Shown: in pieces, positions 34,076 to 43,892 of the stretch
Numbering within the stretch: the first letter of the stretch is position 1
Layout: each line of letters opens with the position of its first letter
NCBI GenBank assembly: GCA_963777755.1
Contig: CAVZSC010000032.1
Location: 186,001 to 250,000, forward strand
DNA: 64,000 nucleotides
Direction: 5' to 3'
Origin: DATFWC01 sp963777755
GTDB lineage: Bacteria > Pseudomonadota > Alphaproteobacteria > Rhizobiales > Xanthobacteraceae
Position numbers and translations under genes: made by a program
The notes under the pieces: generated by a model
What the model was told of the DNA's origin: nothing
The model's input: the letters and a program-made list of their open reading frames with translations, nothing else
The model's database searches: none

Positions 34076-35317
34076 TCACCGCTTCGGCCAGATCGGCTTG
34101 GCGGTCGCCGAGCCTTCCGGATAGACCGTCATCGGCACGCCGTCCTGCCACTGCACGATGACGAGCTCCGCGCCGGCGCGGCGGCCCATGTCGTCGAACT
34201 TGACGCGCCCGCCGGGGAAATATTTCGCCGGGCCGTCCTTGACGTCCATCGCGCGGATCGCCTCGGCCACCTTGCGGCGGTCGGCCGACTTCGCGGTCTC
34301 CAGCGCGTCCTTGAAGATCCACATGTCGCCGTAGGTCGACAGCGTATCCTGGGTCATCCACGGCTCGTTGGTGCGCTTCTTGAATTCCTCGATGATCGCC
34401 TCCTGGCCCTTGGCGCCCCAGTTGGCCACCACCGTCATCACGCCTTCGAGCACCTTCTTGTCCACGTTCTTGATCATCTCCGGCGCGCCGATATGGGCGC
34501 CGTTGGAGATCACCGGCACGCGCCCGCCGCCGAGCCCGAACTCGGTGATCTTCTCCACGCACAGCTTGTCGTCGGAGATCGCGGTCGGCAGCAGCAGCAG
34601 GAAGTCCGGCCGCGTCGAGCGCACCTTCTGGATGAACGGCGTGCAGTCCGACAGCGGCGGCGTGAAGGTCTCGTCGACCACGACCTTGAGGCCGAGCTTG
34701 TCGAAGCCGCCCTCGCGCATCGGCTTGGCGAACGCCACCGAGGAGGCCGTGTTGTCCTGGACGATCGCGACCGTTGCGGGCTTCTTGCCGGTCGCGCTTT
34801 CGGCGAGCTTGAGCAGGGCGGGAAGCGCCTCGCGCGCCTGGGTGCCTCCGGTCGGCGAGGTCTGGAATACGTACTTGAAGCCGCGCGCGGTGATCTGGTC
34901 CGAATAGGACAAGGTCAGGAGCGGCAGCTCGGCGCGCTCGGTCACTTCCGTCACGCCCAGCGTGAAGCTCGAGAGCCACGCGCCGGTCGCGCCGATGAGG
35001 TCGCCCTCCTGGGAGATCATCCGCTGGGCGGTGTTCTTCGCCTTTTCCACGCTGTCGCCGGCATCGAACACGACGAGCTTCAGCTTGGCGCCACCGAGCG
35101 CCTTGATGCCGCCGCCCTTGTTGATGTCGTCGATCGCGAGCGTCGCGCCTTTGAGCATCAGGTCGCCCGACCGTGCCCATGGGCCCGACAGCGGCGCGAT
35201 CAGTCCGACCTTCACCTCGCTCGTTTGCGCCTGCGCCGGCAGGGCGTGGCTCAGCGTGATGGCAAGTGACGTGACGAATGCGGCTACGATCGGCGGTCTT
35301 CCAAAGTTCTGCTTCAT
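34076..35317 (-). CDS. Liv-type ABC substrate-binding protein
   Basis: 413 residues from ATG 35317, with GAGGAAA before it. Signal peptide to about 32 (LPAQAQ). The mature protein has the amino-acid/amide binding fold: KVGLIAPLSGPWARSG, AIDDINKGGG, SYSDQITARGFKYVFQTSP, MTQDTLSTYGDMW. In soil bacteria many of these bind aromatic acids instead of leucine. It lies just after livF in the operon. Confidence 0.9.
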   Translation of the reverse strand: MKQNFGRPPIVAAFVTSLAITLSHALPAQAQTSEVKVGLIAPLSGPWARSGDLMLKGATLAIDDINKGGGIKALGGAKLKLVVFDAGDSVEKAKNTAQRMISQEGDLIGATGAWLSSFTLGVTEVTERAELPLLTLSYSDQITARGFKYVFQTSPTGGTQAREALPALLKLAESATGKKPATVAIVQDNTASSVAFAKPMREGGFDKLGLKVVVDETFTPPLSDCTPFIQKVRSTRPDFLLLLPTAISDDKLCVEKITEFGLGGGRVPVISNGAHIGAPEMIKNVDKKVLEGVMTVVANWGAKGQEAIIEEFKKRTNEPWMTQDTLSTYGDMWIFKDALETAKSADRRKVAEAIRAMDVKDGPAKYFPGGRVKFDDMGRRAGAELVIVQWQDGVPMTVYPEGSATAKPIWPKR

Positions 35318-35374
35318 AACATTTCCTCCTCGTTTGCGTGGCTTCCGCATGGACGCGTTCGTTTCGCGCGCCTT

Positions 35375-36074
<700 letters not shown>

Positions 36075-36082
<8 letters not shown>

Positions 36083-37853
36083 GGGCGCGCCATTTCTTGC
36101 CGAGATACGCTTCGATCACGGCGGCGTCGCGGGTGATCGCCGCCGGCGGCCCCTCGGCGATGACCGCGCCATGATCGAGCACGATGAAACGGGACACGAG
36201 ACGCACCATCGCGTGCATCGTGTGCTCGATGATGACGATGGTGATGCCGTCGGCCGCGAGACGGCGCAGGACGCCAAGCATCTCCTCGGTCTCCTGGGTG
36301 CCGAGGCCGGCGAGCGTCTCGTCGAGCAGCAGCAGCCGGGGCCGACCGGCGAGTGCGCGTGCAAGCTCCATCAGGCGCAGGTGCTTGCTCGACAATCCGC
36401 CGACCACCACGTCGGCGCAATCCGACAGGCCGACGCGCCCGACCGTATCGAGTGCGATGGCGTGCGCTTCCGCATCGTTTCGCGTCGCGCAGAACGCACC
36501 GATCACCACGTTGTCGAGCACGGTCATGCGGGGGAACGGTCGCACCACCTGGAAGGTGCGGCCGATGCCGAGCCGGCAGATGCGATTGGGCGGCAGCCCG
36601 ACGATCGAGCGGCCCTGCCACAACGCTTCGCCGCGGTCGGCGCGCAAGAGCCCGCTCATCAGGTTGAACAGCGTGGTCTTGCCGGCGCCGTTCGGCCCGA
36701 TGATGCCGACGATCTCGCCGGCGGCGACGCTGAAGCTCACATCCTGCACGGCGTTGAGCCCGCCGAACGATTTGCTGAGGCTGCGGACCTCCAGGATGGT
36801 CTCGCCCGTTGCGGGCGCGTCGACGGGCTGAGTGTCGGGTTTCGACCGGAGTGCCTGAGGAGCGGCCGCCGGCATGGCGCTCGCAACGCCGCCCGCGCGC
36901 TGCGCTACGAGCCGGTCGCGCACCTTCCAATAGATCCCCTCCGGGGCGAGCAGGATGACGACGATGATGGCGACGCCGAACACGACGCCCTGGATGCCCG
37001 GGATCACGTTGCCGAGCTCGGCATGGAGGATCTCGCTCAGCGGGATCAGCACCGCGGCGCCGATCACCGCGCCCCAGATCGTGCCGACGCCGCCGAACAG
37101 CGCCACGATCAGGGCCTGCGCCGAGGTGAGCATGCCGAACACCGAAGCGGGCGTCACGATCAGCAGGATCACCGCGTAAAGCCCGCCGGCGGCCCCGGCG
37201 ATCGCGCCCGACAAGGTGATCGCCTTGAGCTTCCAGCGCCACGTGTCGATCCCGACCAATTCCGCCGCGACCTCGTTCTGCTTGATCGCCAGCAGCGACA
37301 TGCCGAAGCGCGACCGCTCGACCAGCCGCAGCCCGGCCAGGCAGACGACGAGCAACGCGACCGCGATCGCCGAATAGATGCGATGATCGGAGAACTGCAT
37401 ATAGGCCGCCGGACGCTCGCGTTGCATCGGCAACGTCACCTCCTGGTAGCCGAGCCATTCGAACACGTAGAGCAGCGCCAGCGGATAGGCGAGCATGGCG
37501 AGCGCGAAATAATGGCCGCGCAGCCGGAACGTCGGAACCCCGATCAGCAGTCCCGCAATGGCGCCCACGGCTGCGGCGAAGGGAATTCCGATCCACGGCG
37601 TGACGTCGCCGTGTACGAAGGCGAGCGTCACCGTGTAGGCGCCGAGCCCGAAGAACGACGCATGGCCGAACGAGACGAGGCCGGTGTAGCCCGAGAGCGC
37701 GTTCCACGACAGACCCATCACGGCCCAGATCGGGACCAGCGTCATCATCAATTGATAATACTGGTTCTGCACCAGGGCGACGAGCACGAGATAGGCGCCC
37801 GCGATCGCGAGGATGACCGCCAGGTCGAAGGTGAATGACCTGTGGGTTGCCAC
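36075..37853 (-). CDS. fused LivM permease - LivG ATPase
   Basis: 592 residues. Residues 1-310 are a LivM-type permease (about ten helices; NALSGYTGLVSFGHASFFGLGAY, IFGVAII-type ending at GIYWKVRDRL). After a linker of about 35 residues, 350-592 are a LivG ATPase with Walker A GPNGAGKTT, the GIGRTFQVVRPFPRMTV loop and Walker B RLLLLDETLAGL. The signature is LSSKHLRLMELARAL in place of LSGGQ, a known LivG-branch variant. The fusion fixes a 1:1 ratio. LivH starts its own gene 2 bases before. Confidence 0.92.
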
Positions 37854-37855
37854 GG

Positions 37856-38818
37856 TCAGGCCCGCTCGACATTGCGGCCGAACATGCCCTGCGGCCGGAA
37901 CAGGACGATGCCTAAGAACACCACGAAGATTGCGGTGTTCTGCAATTGCGCCGGCAGCACGAGGGTGGAGATCTGCTGCACCAGCCCGATGGTCATGCCG
38001 CCCCAGAACGCGCCGACGATGCTGCCCATTCCGCCGAGCACGACGCCGGCATACATCACGATGACGAACTCGAGCCCGACATAGGGCTGGAACAGATAGT
38101 AGGAGGCCACGAGGCCTCCCGCGATCGCCGTGACGCCGGTGCCGAGGCCGAAAGCGATGCGGTGCGCGCGATCGACGTCGATGCCCATGTAGGTCGCGGC
38201 CAGCGGATTATCGGCGGCCGCGCGCAGGGACTTTCCCAGCCGCGTGCGCGCGATGAACAGGTAGAGGCTTGCCGCCACGGCGATCGAGACGAGCGCCGCC
38301 AGGCCGCGCGCCTTGTTGACGAACACCGAGATGTCGTCGCCCCAGAACGGCCCGAGCTCCCAGGCGCTCGACGACAACGCGGTGCGGATCGAGACCGGCG
38401 TCGAGCCGAACAGGATCAGGCCGCCGTTCTGCAGGATCAACGCCACGCCGAGCGTGAGGATCAGCTGCGCGTAGTGCCCCTCCCCTTCCAGGCCGGCGGC
38501 GCGCGCGCCGGTCACGCTGGAGATCAGGAAGCGATGGGTGAGAGCGCCGGCGACGAACAGGGCCGGCCCGGCCAGGATCGCCGCCGCGACCGGCCCGGCA
38601 TACTGGCCGAGCAGCGCATCGACGCTCAGGCCCACGAACAGGTAATAGGCGAGATACATGCCCAGCATCATGAAGTCGCCCTGGGCGAAATTGATCACCC
38701 GCATTACGCCGAAGATGATCGCGAGCCCGGTACACATGAGGCCGTACAGGCAGCCGACCAGGATGCCGGCGGCGAGCGCCTGCAGGAAATTCTCCAGCAG
38801 GATTTGACCGGGTGTCAC
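37856..38818 (-). CDS. Liv-type ABC permease (LivH)
   Basis: A 320-residue permease, GTG start at 38818. The LivH segments GLMCTGLAIIFGVMRVINFAQGDFMMLGMYLAYYL and AVILGGMGSIVGAFWGG-like motif (VVLGGMGSIVGAFWGG) are clear. It precedes the LivM-LivG fusion by 2 bases. Upstream is a 166-base gap with a palindromic repeat, so an internal promoter is possible. Confidence 0.92.
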   Translation of the reverse strand: MTPGQILLENFLQALAAGILVGCLYGLMCTGLAIIFGVMRVINFAQGDFMMLGMYLAYYLFVGLSVDALLGQYAGPVAAAILAGPALFVAGALTHRFLISSVTGARAAGLEGEGHYAQLILTLGVALILQNGGLILFGSTPVSIRTALSSSAWELGPFWGDDISVFVNKARGLAALVSIAVAASLYLFIARTRLGKSLRAAADNPLAATYMGIDVDRAHRIAFGLGTGVTAIAGGLVASYYLFQPYVGLEFVIVMYAGVVLGGMGSIVGAFWGGMTIGLVQQISTLVLPAQLQNTAIFVVFLGIVLFRPQGMFGRNVERA

Positions 38819-38852
38819 GATTGGGCGCCGGGATTTGCAGGGGTGTCAGGTT

Positions 38853-38965
38853 CGTCATCGCCGGGCCTGTCCCGGCGATCCCGATTCCGGTGGCAAGGCC
38901 GTGCGTCGCCTATCGAGATGGCCGGGACAACCCTCGCCGCTGTGGCGGCTCGCCCGGCCATGACG
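38853..38965. repeat. palindromic intergenic repeat
   Basis: A hairpin ATCGCCGGG-5-CCCGGCGAT (38857-38879) is followed by a mirror unit ending GCCCGGCCATGACG (38952-38965), with an outer match to CGTCATCGCCGGGC (38853-38866). It is a typical GTCATxGCCGGGC extragenic palindrome of Rhizobiales. It occupies the gap between livH and the SsuA-like binding protein gene. Confidence 0.8.
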
Positions 38966-38984
38966 AGGGGACACATGCCGGGCC

Positions 38985-39989
38985 TCAATGCCCCGCGCCC
39001 ACGTCGGCGCCGGGGAAGAACAAGTCGCCGATCGCGGCCGGCCGGTTCTTCAGCGTGCCGATCTCGTGCATGAAGGTCGCGTATTTCATTACGTTCTCCG
39101 GCACCGTCGTGTACTTGACCTCGGGATCGGCGAGCATCTCGGTAAGCTCGTCGACGGTCCAGCCACGCCCGCCCATCGACTCCAGCAGCACCTGCGCGGC
39201 CGCCCGCCGATCGCCGGCGATCATCGCCATGGCCTCCTGCAGCGCCTTGACGAAGGCGGCGGAGACCTTCGGGTTCTCGTCGTGGAATTTGGTGGTGGTG
39301 GAGATCATCGTGAACGTGGTGGACCCGCCCATCACGTCGTTGGAATTCATGATGGTGCGCACCGAAGGCTCCCGCCGCTCGCGCTGGTGGAACGGCTGCG
39401 ACGCGTAATGCGCCTTGATCTCGGTGTTGCCGGTGAGGATCGCGACCACCGCGTCCGGGTGGGTCATCGAGACGGTGAACGGATCGAACCGGAACACCGC
39501 CGACGGGCCGTACTTGGCGCGCGCGTGCATCTGCATGATGATGGACGGAATCGACACCTTCACGGCCGTCACCGCGATCTTGTCACCCTCCTTGACGTCG
39601 TCGAGCGAGCGCAGGTGCTCGGCGCGCGTATTGAGGTACATCGGCATCGAGCTCATGGCGGCGATGCCCTTCACGGCGAGGCTCGCCTTGCTACGGTCCC
39701 ACAGGGTGAGGAAGGCGGGCGGGCCGGCGGAGATGAAATGCGCCGAGCCCGACAGCAGCGCCTCGTTCATCACCGATGGACCGCCGATATTCGCCCAGTT
39801 GACGGTCAGCTTGAGGCCGGCAGCGGCCGCGTGCTTCTCGATCAGCGCGTGCTTCTGCATCATGTGCAGCGGCAGGAAGCCGAAGCCTCCCGCCCCGAGC
39901 GGCACCTTGAGCTCGCTCACCTCGGCACGCGCCGCAAACGGCACGGCGACGAGCGCGGCAAGCCCGAGGGCGGCGATGGCCCGGTTCAT
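38985..39989 (-). CDS. ABC substrate-binding protein, NMT1/SsuA type, without partners
   Basis: 334 residues from ATG 39989. Signal peptide to about 22 (PFAARAE). The mature part has the SsuA-like fold: LKVPLGAGGFGFLPLHMMQKHALIEKHA, NWANIGGPSVMNEALLSGSAHFISAG, TVDELTEMLADPEVKYTTVP. No SsuB/SsuC genes are next to it, so it must use a distant importer or has another role. It lies upstream of the Liv operon on the same strand. Confidence 0.88.
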   Translation of the reverse strand: MNRAIAALGLAALVAVPFAARAEVSELKVPLGAGGFGFLPLHMMQKHALIEKHAAAAGLKLTVNWANIGGPSVMNEALLSGSAHFISAGPPAFLTLWDRSKASLAVKGIAAMSSMPMYLNTRAEHLRSLDDVKEGDKIAVTAVKVSIPSIIMQMHARAKYGPSAVFRFDPFTVSMTHPDAVVAILTGNTEIKAHYASQPFHQRERREPSVRTIMNSNDVMGGSTTFTMISTTTKFHDENPKVSAAFVKALQEAMAMIAGDRRAAAQVLLESMGGRGWTVDELTEMLADPEVKYTTVPENVMKYATFMHEIGTLKNRPAAIGDLFFPGADVGAGH

Positions 39990-40121
39990 ATGTCCTCCCC
40001 GTTCCGTTTTGTGCGTCATCGTACGACGCGCCGGATCGATTGCAACACGACAGGCGCGTATGCCGGTGGGCCGCTCGCCCACTCGCGGTCGTCCCACTTC
40101 TTCGCGCGGTCGGATTTGCGT

Positions 40122-40907
40122 TTATTTCGCCGGCTCCCAGCCGGCCGCGGTCCAGTGGCTGCGCATGGCGGGCGAGACGAGCGCGGCAATGAAGGCACGC
40201 GCGTGGTCGGGCTCGGCGCTCGCCGCCGGCACCGCGGCGGCATAGACCGTCCACAGCTGCAGCGCCTCCGGCAGGAGCGCGACGAGCCGCGCACCCTTGT
40301 GGTGGATCTCGCTCACCAGCACGACGGCGAGCTCGGCCTCGCCGGCCGCGACCTTCGCCACCGCATCGTTGCCGCCGGTCGCGTGCACGCCTTTGCGCGT
40401 GACACTGTCGGCGATGCCGAACCCCTCGGCGATCTTCATCAGATGAAGATACGAGACGCCGCCGCGCTTGGGCTCCGTGTAGGCGATCGATTTCGCCTCG
40501 ATGAGGGTTCGCTTCAGGCTTTCCGGTGTCGATACGTCGGGCGCGGTCGCTCCCTCGCGCACGACCACGCCCAGGCCGACGCGGCCGAGATCGACCCGGC
40601 TGCCCGGCGTGATCTTCCCGGTCTTCTCCAGCTCAGCCATTGTCGAGGCGGATACGATGATGAGGTCCGCCGGCTTGCCCGACGCGATGACTTCGCGCAG
40701 CTGGCCGGTCGACCCGACCGTGAAGTCGAACGTGTGGCCGGTCGCCCGCGCGTAGTCCTTGATCATGGCGCCGATCACGCTGCGCACCGCGCCCGCGGAT
40801 ATGACCTTGAGCTCGGCGGATTGCGCAGCGCCTGCCAGCAACGAAAGACAGGCAACAAGGCCTGCAGCCGACAAGACAGTCCTTCTGGCAAACGATCCGC
40901 CGACCAT
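40122..40907 (-). CDS. ModA-family (extracellular solute) binding protein, without partners
   Basis: 261 residues from ATG 40907 with GGGAG before it. Signal peptide with FARRTVLSAAGLVACLSLLAG, then the ModA-like fold: LKVISAGAVRSVIGAMIKDYARATGH, FTVGSTGQLREVIASGKPADLIIVSA, KRGGVSYLHLMKI. This branch (TRAP-like, with GxxR) is distinct from true molybdate ModA and often has no ABC genes nearby, as here. The ligand is unknown. Confidence 0.82.
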   Translation of the reverse strand: MVGGSFARRTVLSAAGLVACLSLLAGAAQSAELKVISAGAVRSVIGAMIKDYARATGHTFDFTVGSTGQLREVIASGKPADLIIVSASTMAELEKTGKITPGSRVDLGRVGLGVVVREGATAPDVSTPESLKRTLIEAKSIAYTEPKRGGVSYLHLMKIAEGFGIADSVTRKGVHATGGNDAVAKVAAGEAELAVVLVSEIHHKGARLVALLPEALQLWTVYAAAVPAASAEPDHARAFIAALVSPAMRSHWTAAGWEPAK

Positions 40908-40975
40908 GGAATCTCCCCCGAGGCGCAGCAAGCTTGTTGTCGTGCCAGGATATCACAGGAGCCGGAGCGCGGCGA

Positions 40976-41806
40976 TCACGAAGCGGGCGAAAGTCCGGTC
41001 AACGCAAAGCTCAGTGCGCGCAGGTGCTCGCGTGTCGTTTCGTCATAGGCCTGCGAATGGGCGCGCGCCTCGCGCATGCGATCGAAATAGAGTCCGGTGC
41101 GCCCCTCAAGCTTCGGCGACACCGCCAGCTGCAGGATGGCCTCGGCGCCGTCCTCCACCGTGCTGATCGGCTTGACGCCGCTCTCGCGCACCATGGTGGT
41201 GTCCATGTAGGTCGCGGGATGCAGGCAGTTGACGGTGACGCCGGTCCCCGCGAGCTCGTGCGCGAGATCGAAGGTGAACATCACCTGCGCGAGCTTGCTC
41301 TGGGTATAGGCGGTGCCGCCGCTGTACGCCTGCGTCAGCATGACGTCGTCGAAGTCGATGGCCGACTGGCCGGCCGACGCCACGTTGACGATACGCGCCG
41401 GCGCGCTGGCGACGAGGAGTGGGAGCAATGCGCGGGTGAGCCGGAATCCCGCCAGATAGTTGACGGCAAAGCGCAGCTCGTGGCCGTCCACGCTGGTGCG
41501 ACGCTGCCGCCCGCCCGACGCGCTGCCGATGCCGGCATTGTTGATCAGCACGTCGAGCCGCTGATGCTCGCGCCGTATCGTGGCGGCGAGCTCGCGCACC
41601 GCGGCGAGCGAGGCGAGGTCGGCAGGATAGAACGCACCCGTCGCGTTACCGGCTTCGCGCATCGCCGCGAGCACGCGCTCGCCGCGCTGCCGGTTGCGGC
41701 CGTGGACCAGCACGCGGGCGCCGGCCGCCGCCAGCGCGAGCGCGACGGCGCGGCCAACTCCATCGGTCGAGCCGGTGATCAGGATGGTCTTGCCGACAAG
41801 ATTCAT
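40976..41806 (-). CDS. short-chain dehydrogenase/reductase
   Basis: 276 residues from ATG 41806. NAD(P)-binding motif TGSTDGVG (11-18), NNAG (89-92), and the catalytic set Ser144, Tyr167 and Lys171 (YTQSK). Arg37 after the second beta strand (HGRNR) favours NADPH. It is closest in pattern to the retinol-dehydrogenase-like SDRs. It stands at the upstream end of the minus-strand block; the substrate is unknown. Confidence 0.87.
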   Translation of the reverse strand: MNLVGKTILITGSTDGVGRAVALALAAAGARVLVHGRNRQRGERVLAAMREAGNATGAFYPADLASLAAVRELAATIRREHQRLDVLINNAGIGSASGGRQRRTSVDGHELRFAVNYLAGFRLTRALLPLLVASAPARIVNVASAGQSAIDFDDVMLTQAYSGGTAYTQSKLAQVMFTFDLAHELAGTGVTVNCLHPATYMDTTMVRESGVKPISTVEDGAEAILQLAVSPKLEGRTGLYFDRMREARAHSQAYDETTREHLRALSFALTGLSPAS

Positions 41807-42637
41807 CGCCAACTCGGTTCAGGCGTACCGCAATTCAGCGCGCGCACCGCACCGCGCGCCGGCCTTGCAACGGATACAACGGATATAAGCGGTATCCTGA
41901 TCAATGGGAATGCGAGGTCGGTCACCTTGACTGCGCGATGAATGCAGGCCTCGCGCGGCGAGACGCCGCATTCGACGAAAAAATCACACCAGGATGGGGG
42001 AAATTACCGCGTCCGTTGCACACGAGACTTGACTTGCCGGCGCAATGGGAACACGATTTACAAGCTGCACCTGTCGGCGTTCACGGAGTGCAGAACTCCC
42101 GAGGTCGTCAGGGCATCGCGCCTGATCATGTGGTCGAGGCGCGAGCAGGTTGCGGACGAAGGATCGCCCGCCGGATCACACTTGGTGAGGAGATGACACC
42201 ACCGGGCAGACGCAAATGACCTTGCCACAGTGCAAGGTCACAGCGTGGGTCACGGGTTGCAGCTGCCACTCCGTTATCCGCGCTGCCGACAATTTGATCT
42301 TGGATGCGAGACCATGGCGCGAAGGCCAAGTGCCACACGGTCTCGAACATAGACTGGTTTAATCCAGAATCCCCCTTCGCACAGGCGAAGATGACGGGCC
42401 CCGCGATGCCACCGTGCACCGGGGCCCAATCATTTTTCAGCACAGCAAGCCGAAGCCCGGTCGCACGCGAGCGACATGTCGTCTCGACATGCCAGGATTG
42501 CCTGACGTGGCGGAACCCTCCGCGCAGGCGTCTGTTGGCCCTCCATGCCGTCTCGCACGAGCCGTCGCGGCGCGCGCGCGCGTCACGCGACCAGAATTTG
42601 ATGGCCCCACGCGAAGCAAAGAAGAGGAGACGAAACA
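41807..42637. other. long intergenic region with no convincing gene
   Basis: 831 bases between the SDR and the DUF4168 gene. Short open frames here have no family look and poor starts. I see a hairpin (CTTCGC..GCGAAG near 42375-42390, a fragment of a common extragenic palindrome) and the terminator-like hairpin at 42396-42427. GAAGAGGAG just before 42638 is the ribosome site of the next gene. The region may be decayed coding DNA. Confidence 0.5.
42396..42437 (+). terminator. possible terminator hairpin
   Basis: GGGCCCCG (42396-42403) pairs with CGGGGCCC (42420-42427) across a 16-base loop and is followed by AATCATTTTT. Stem and T-run suit a rho-independent terminator on the plus strand, but the loop is long and no plus-strand gene ends before it, so the role is doubtful. 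Confidence 0.3.
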
Positions 42638-43024
42638 ATGCAGCCATCCCGGCAACGATTGATCGCGGCCATGGTTTTGACTGCCGCGGGGCTTCTTTCT
42701 GCCCCCGTCGTGAACGCGCAAACCCAGCCGCCGGCAGCGGCTCCGTCCGCTCAGACACCGAATATTCCCGAACAGAAGCTCGATGCCGCGGCCGCCGCCA
42801 TGGAGCAGGTGGCGAGCCTGAGGAAACAGTATCAACAGCGCATCGAAGAGGCGCCGGCGGCCGACAAGGAGCGCATCGCCGGCGAGGGCAGCAATGCGCT
42901 GGTGAAGGCTGTCACTGACCAGGGACTCTCGGTCGACGAGTACAGCACGATCCTGCAAGTGGCGCAGAACGATACGGCGGTGCGCGACAAGCTGCTGCAG
43001 CGCCTGCGGCCCGACTCGAAGTGA
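42638..43024 (+). CDS. DUF4168 secreted protein
   Basis: 128 residues: a signal peptide (LIAAMVLTAAGLLSAPVVNAQ, about 8-28), a Pro/Ala-rich linker, and a helical DUF4168 domain (EQKLDAAAAAMEQVASLRKQYQQRIEEAPAADKERIAGE..., ending STILQVAQNDTAVRDKLLQRL). DUF4168 proteins are periplasmic or cell-envelope helical proteins of unknown role. GAAGAGGAG precedes the ATG. The following small gene may be co-transcribed (40-base gap). Confidence 0.8.
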   Translation: MQPSRQRLIAAMVLTAAGLLSAPVVNAQTQPPAAAPSAQTPNIPEQKLDAAAAAMEQVASLRKQYQQRIEEAPAADKERIAGEGSNALVKAVTDQGLSVDEYSTILQVAQNDTAVRDKLLQRLRPDSK

Positions 43025-43064
43025 GACATCGATCCAGAGGATGCCAACCAAACGGGAGAGAGCG

Positions 43065-43355
43065 ATGAAATTGAACTCCGCCCTGGTCGAGCGAACGCTG
43101 AACCAATTCGAAGCCCAGGCCATCCCCGAGGATCACCCGGTGGCCGCGCAGCTGAGCGAAGTATTCGGGGAGCACACGTTCTTTCTCGATGGCAACGGAT
43201 TGAACATCGTCGAGCCGACCGAGCCCATGCAGGCCGGAGGTCAGACCCTGCGGGTCGTCAATCTGGCCAACTGGAGCGATGCGAACCGCACAAGCCTTTC
43301 ACCCCACGAGCCGGAACCGACCGACGCCATCATCGAGCTCGGGGCCCGCCACTGA
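43065..43355 (+). CDS. small conserved-looking protein of unknown function
   Basis: 96 residues from ATG 43065, with GGGAGAG ideally placed before it. The acidic protein has LNQFEAQAIPEDHPVAAQLSEVFGEHTFFLDGNGLNIVEP and a second half with QTLRVVNLANWSD; no signal peptide. Similar short proteins occur in Rhizobiales, but I know no function. It lies 40 bases after the DUF4168 gene. Confidence 0.65.
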   Translation: MKLNSALVERTLNQFEAQAIPEDHPVAAQLSEVFGEHTFFLDGNGLNIVEPTEPMQAGGQTLRVVNLANWSDANRTSLSPHEPEPTDAIIELGARH

Positions 43356-43579
43356 TCCGGGTCAGGTGATCCGGGTTTCAGTGCATGTTCGGTGCCGTGC
43401 TGCTGGCGCAACGCTTCGTCATGGCGCGGTATCGGGAGTAAGCGTGAGCTATGAGCGCGGCATGAATCGCCCCCGTCATCCTTGTATGGGGGGCCGGAAG
43501 TCAAGAGGTAATCGTGGGGCACCTTCTTACGGCATATCAGCACACTCCTTAGTCAGTTTCTTTGTTCGACTGGGCCGTT

Positions 43580-43870
43580 TCTCCGTCCCGACCACGCTCC
43601 TGCGGGAGCGCCGCGCGCGGCGCGAGGCTGAATGGTCGGGACGATGAGTCGCGCGATGAGCGGCATGACGTGATCCCTGGACTGGGCCGTTGTGCAAGCA
43701 AGCGGCGACGACACCGCATCACCTTGTATCCGGTCGGGCGCGATCGCCCGGTGCCCTAATCCTTCATGCACGAGTGAAGGCGTGGCCCAAGAACGACGGG
43801 ACCCTTCTGAGGAAACGGGTTGCGTTATCCCCTGGATGACGACGGTCACACGTCGATCCTGGGTCACGTC
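43580..43870 (-). ncRNA. candidate bridge/seek guide RNA of the insertion sequence
   Basis: The 411 bases between the transposase stop and the element end are highly structured: outer stem CGTCCCGACCA/TGGTCGGGACG (43584-43594, 43633-43643) enclosing two hairpins (43595-43610, 43611-43620), and CGGGCG-CGAT-CGCCCG (43735-43750). Read on the minus strand, CGTCATCC (43841-43834) equals the left target flank and CCTCAG (43812-43807) is complementary to the right flank. Further on, AGGAT (43763-43759) and ATACAAG (43729-43723) match the element's own right and left ends. This order is that of target-binding then donor-binding loops. The exact RNA ends are unknown. Confidence 0.6.
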
Positions 43871-43892
43871 GGCCGCCCTTGCGCGCAGCCGA

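Noticed and set aside
41938..42219. A possible 93-residue gene in the 41.8-42.6 kb gap
   Set aside because: No ribosome site, no family look, several overlapping frames equally open; more likely decayed or non-coding.
42396..42437. Hairpin with T-run as a firm terminator
   Set aside because: No plus-strand gene ends upstream and the loop is long; kept only as a low-confidence feature.
43568..43691. 12-base direct repeat GACTGGGCCGTT (43568-43579 and 43680-43691) as ends of a smaller element
   Set aside because: Both copies lie inside the structured non-coding end of the IS110 element; nothing between them looks mobile.
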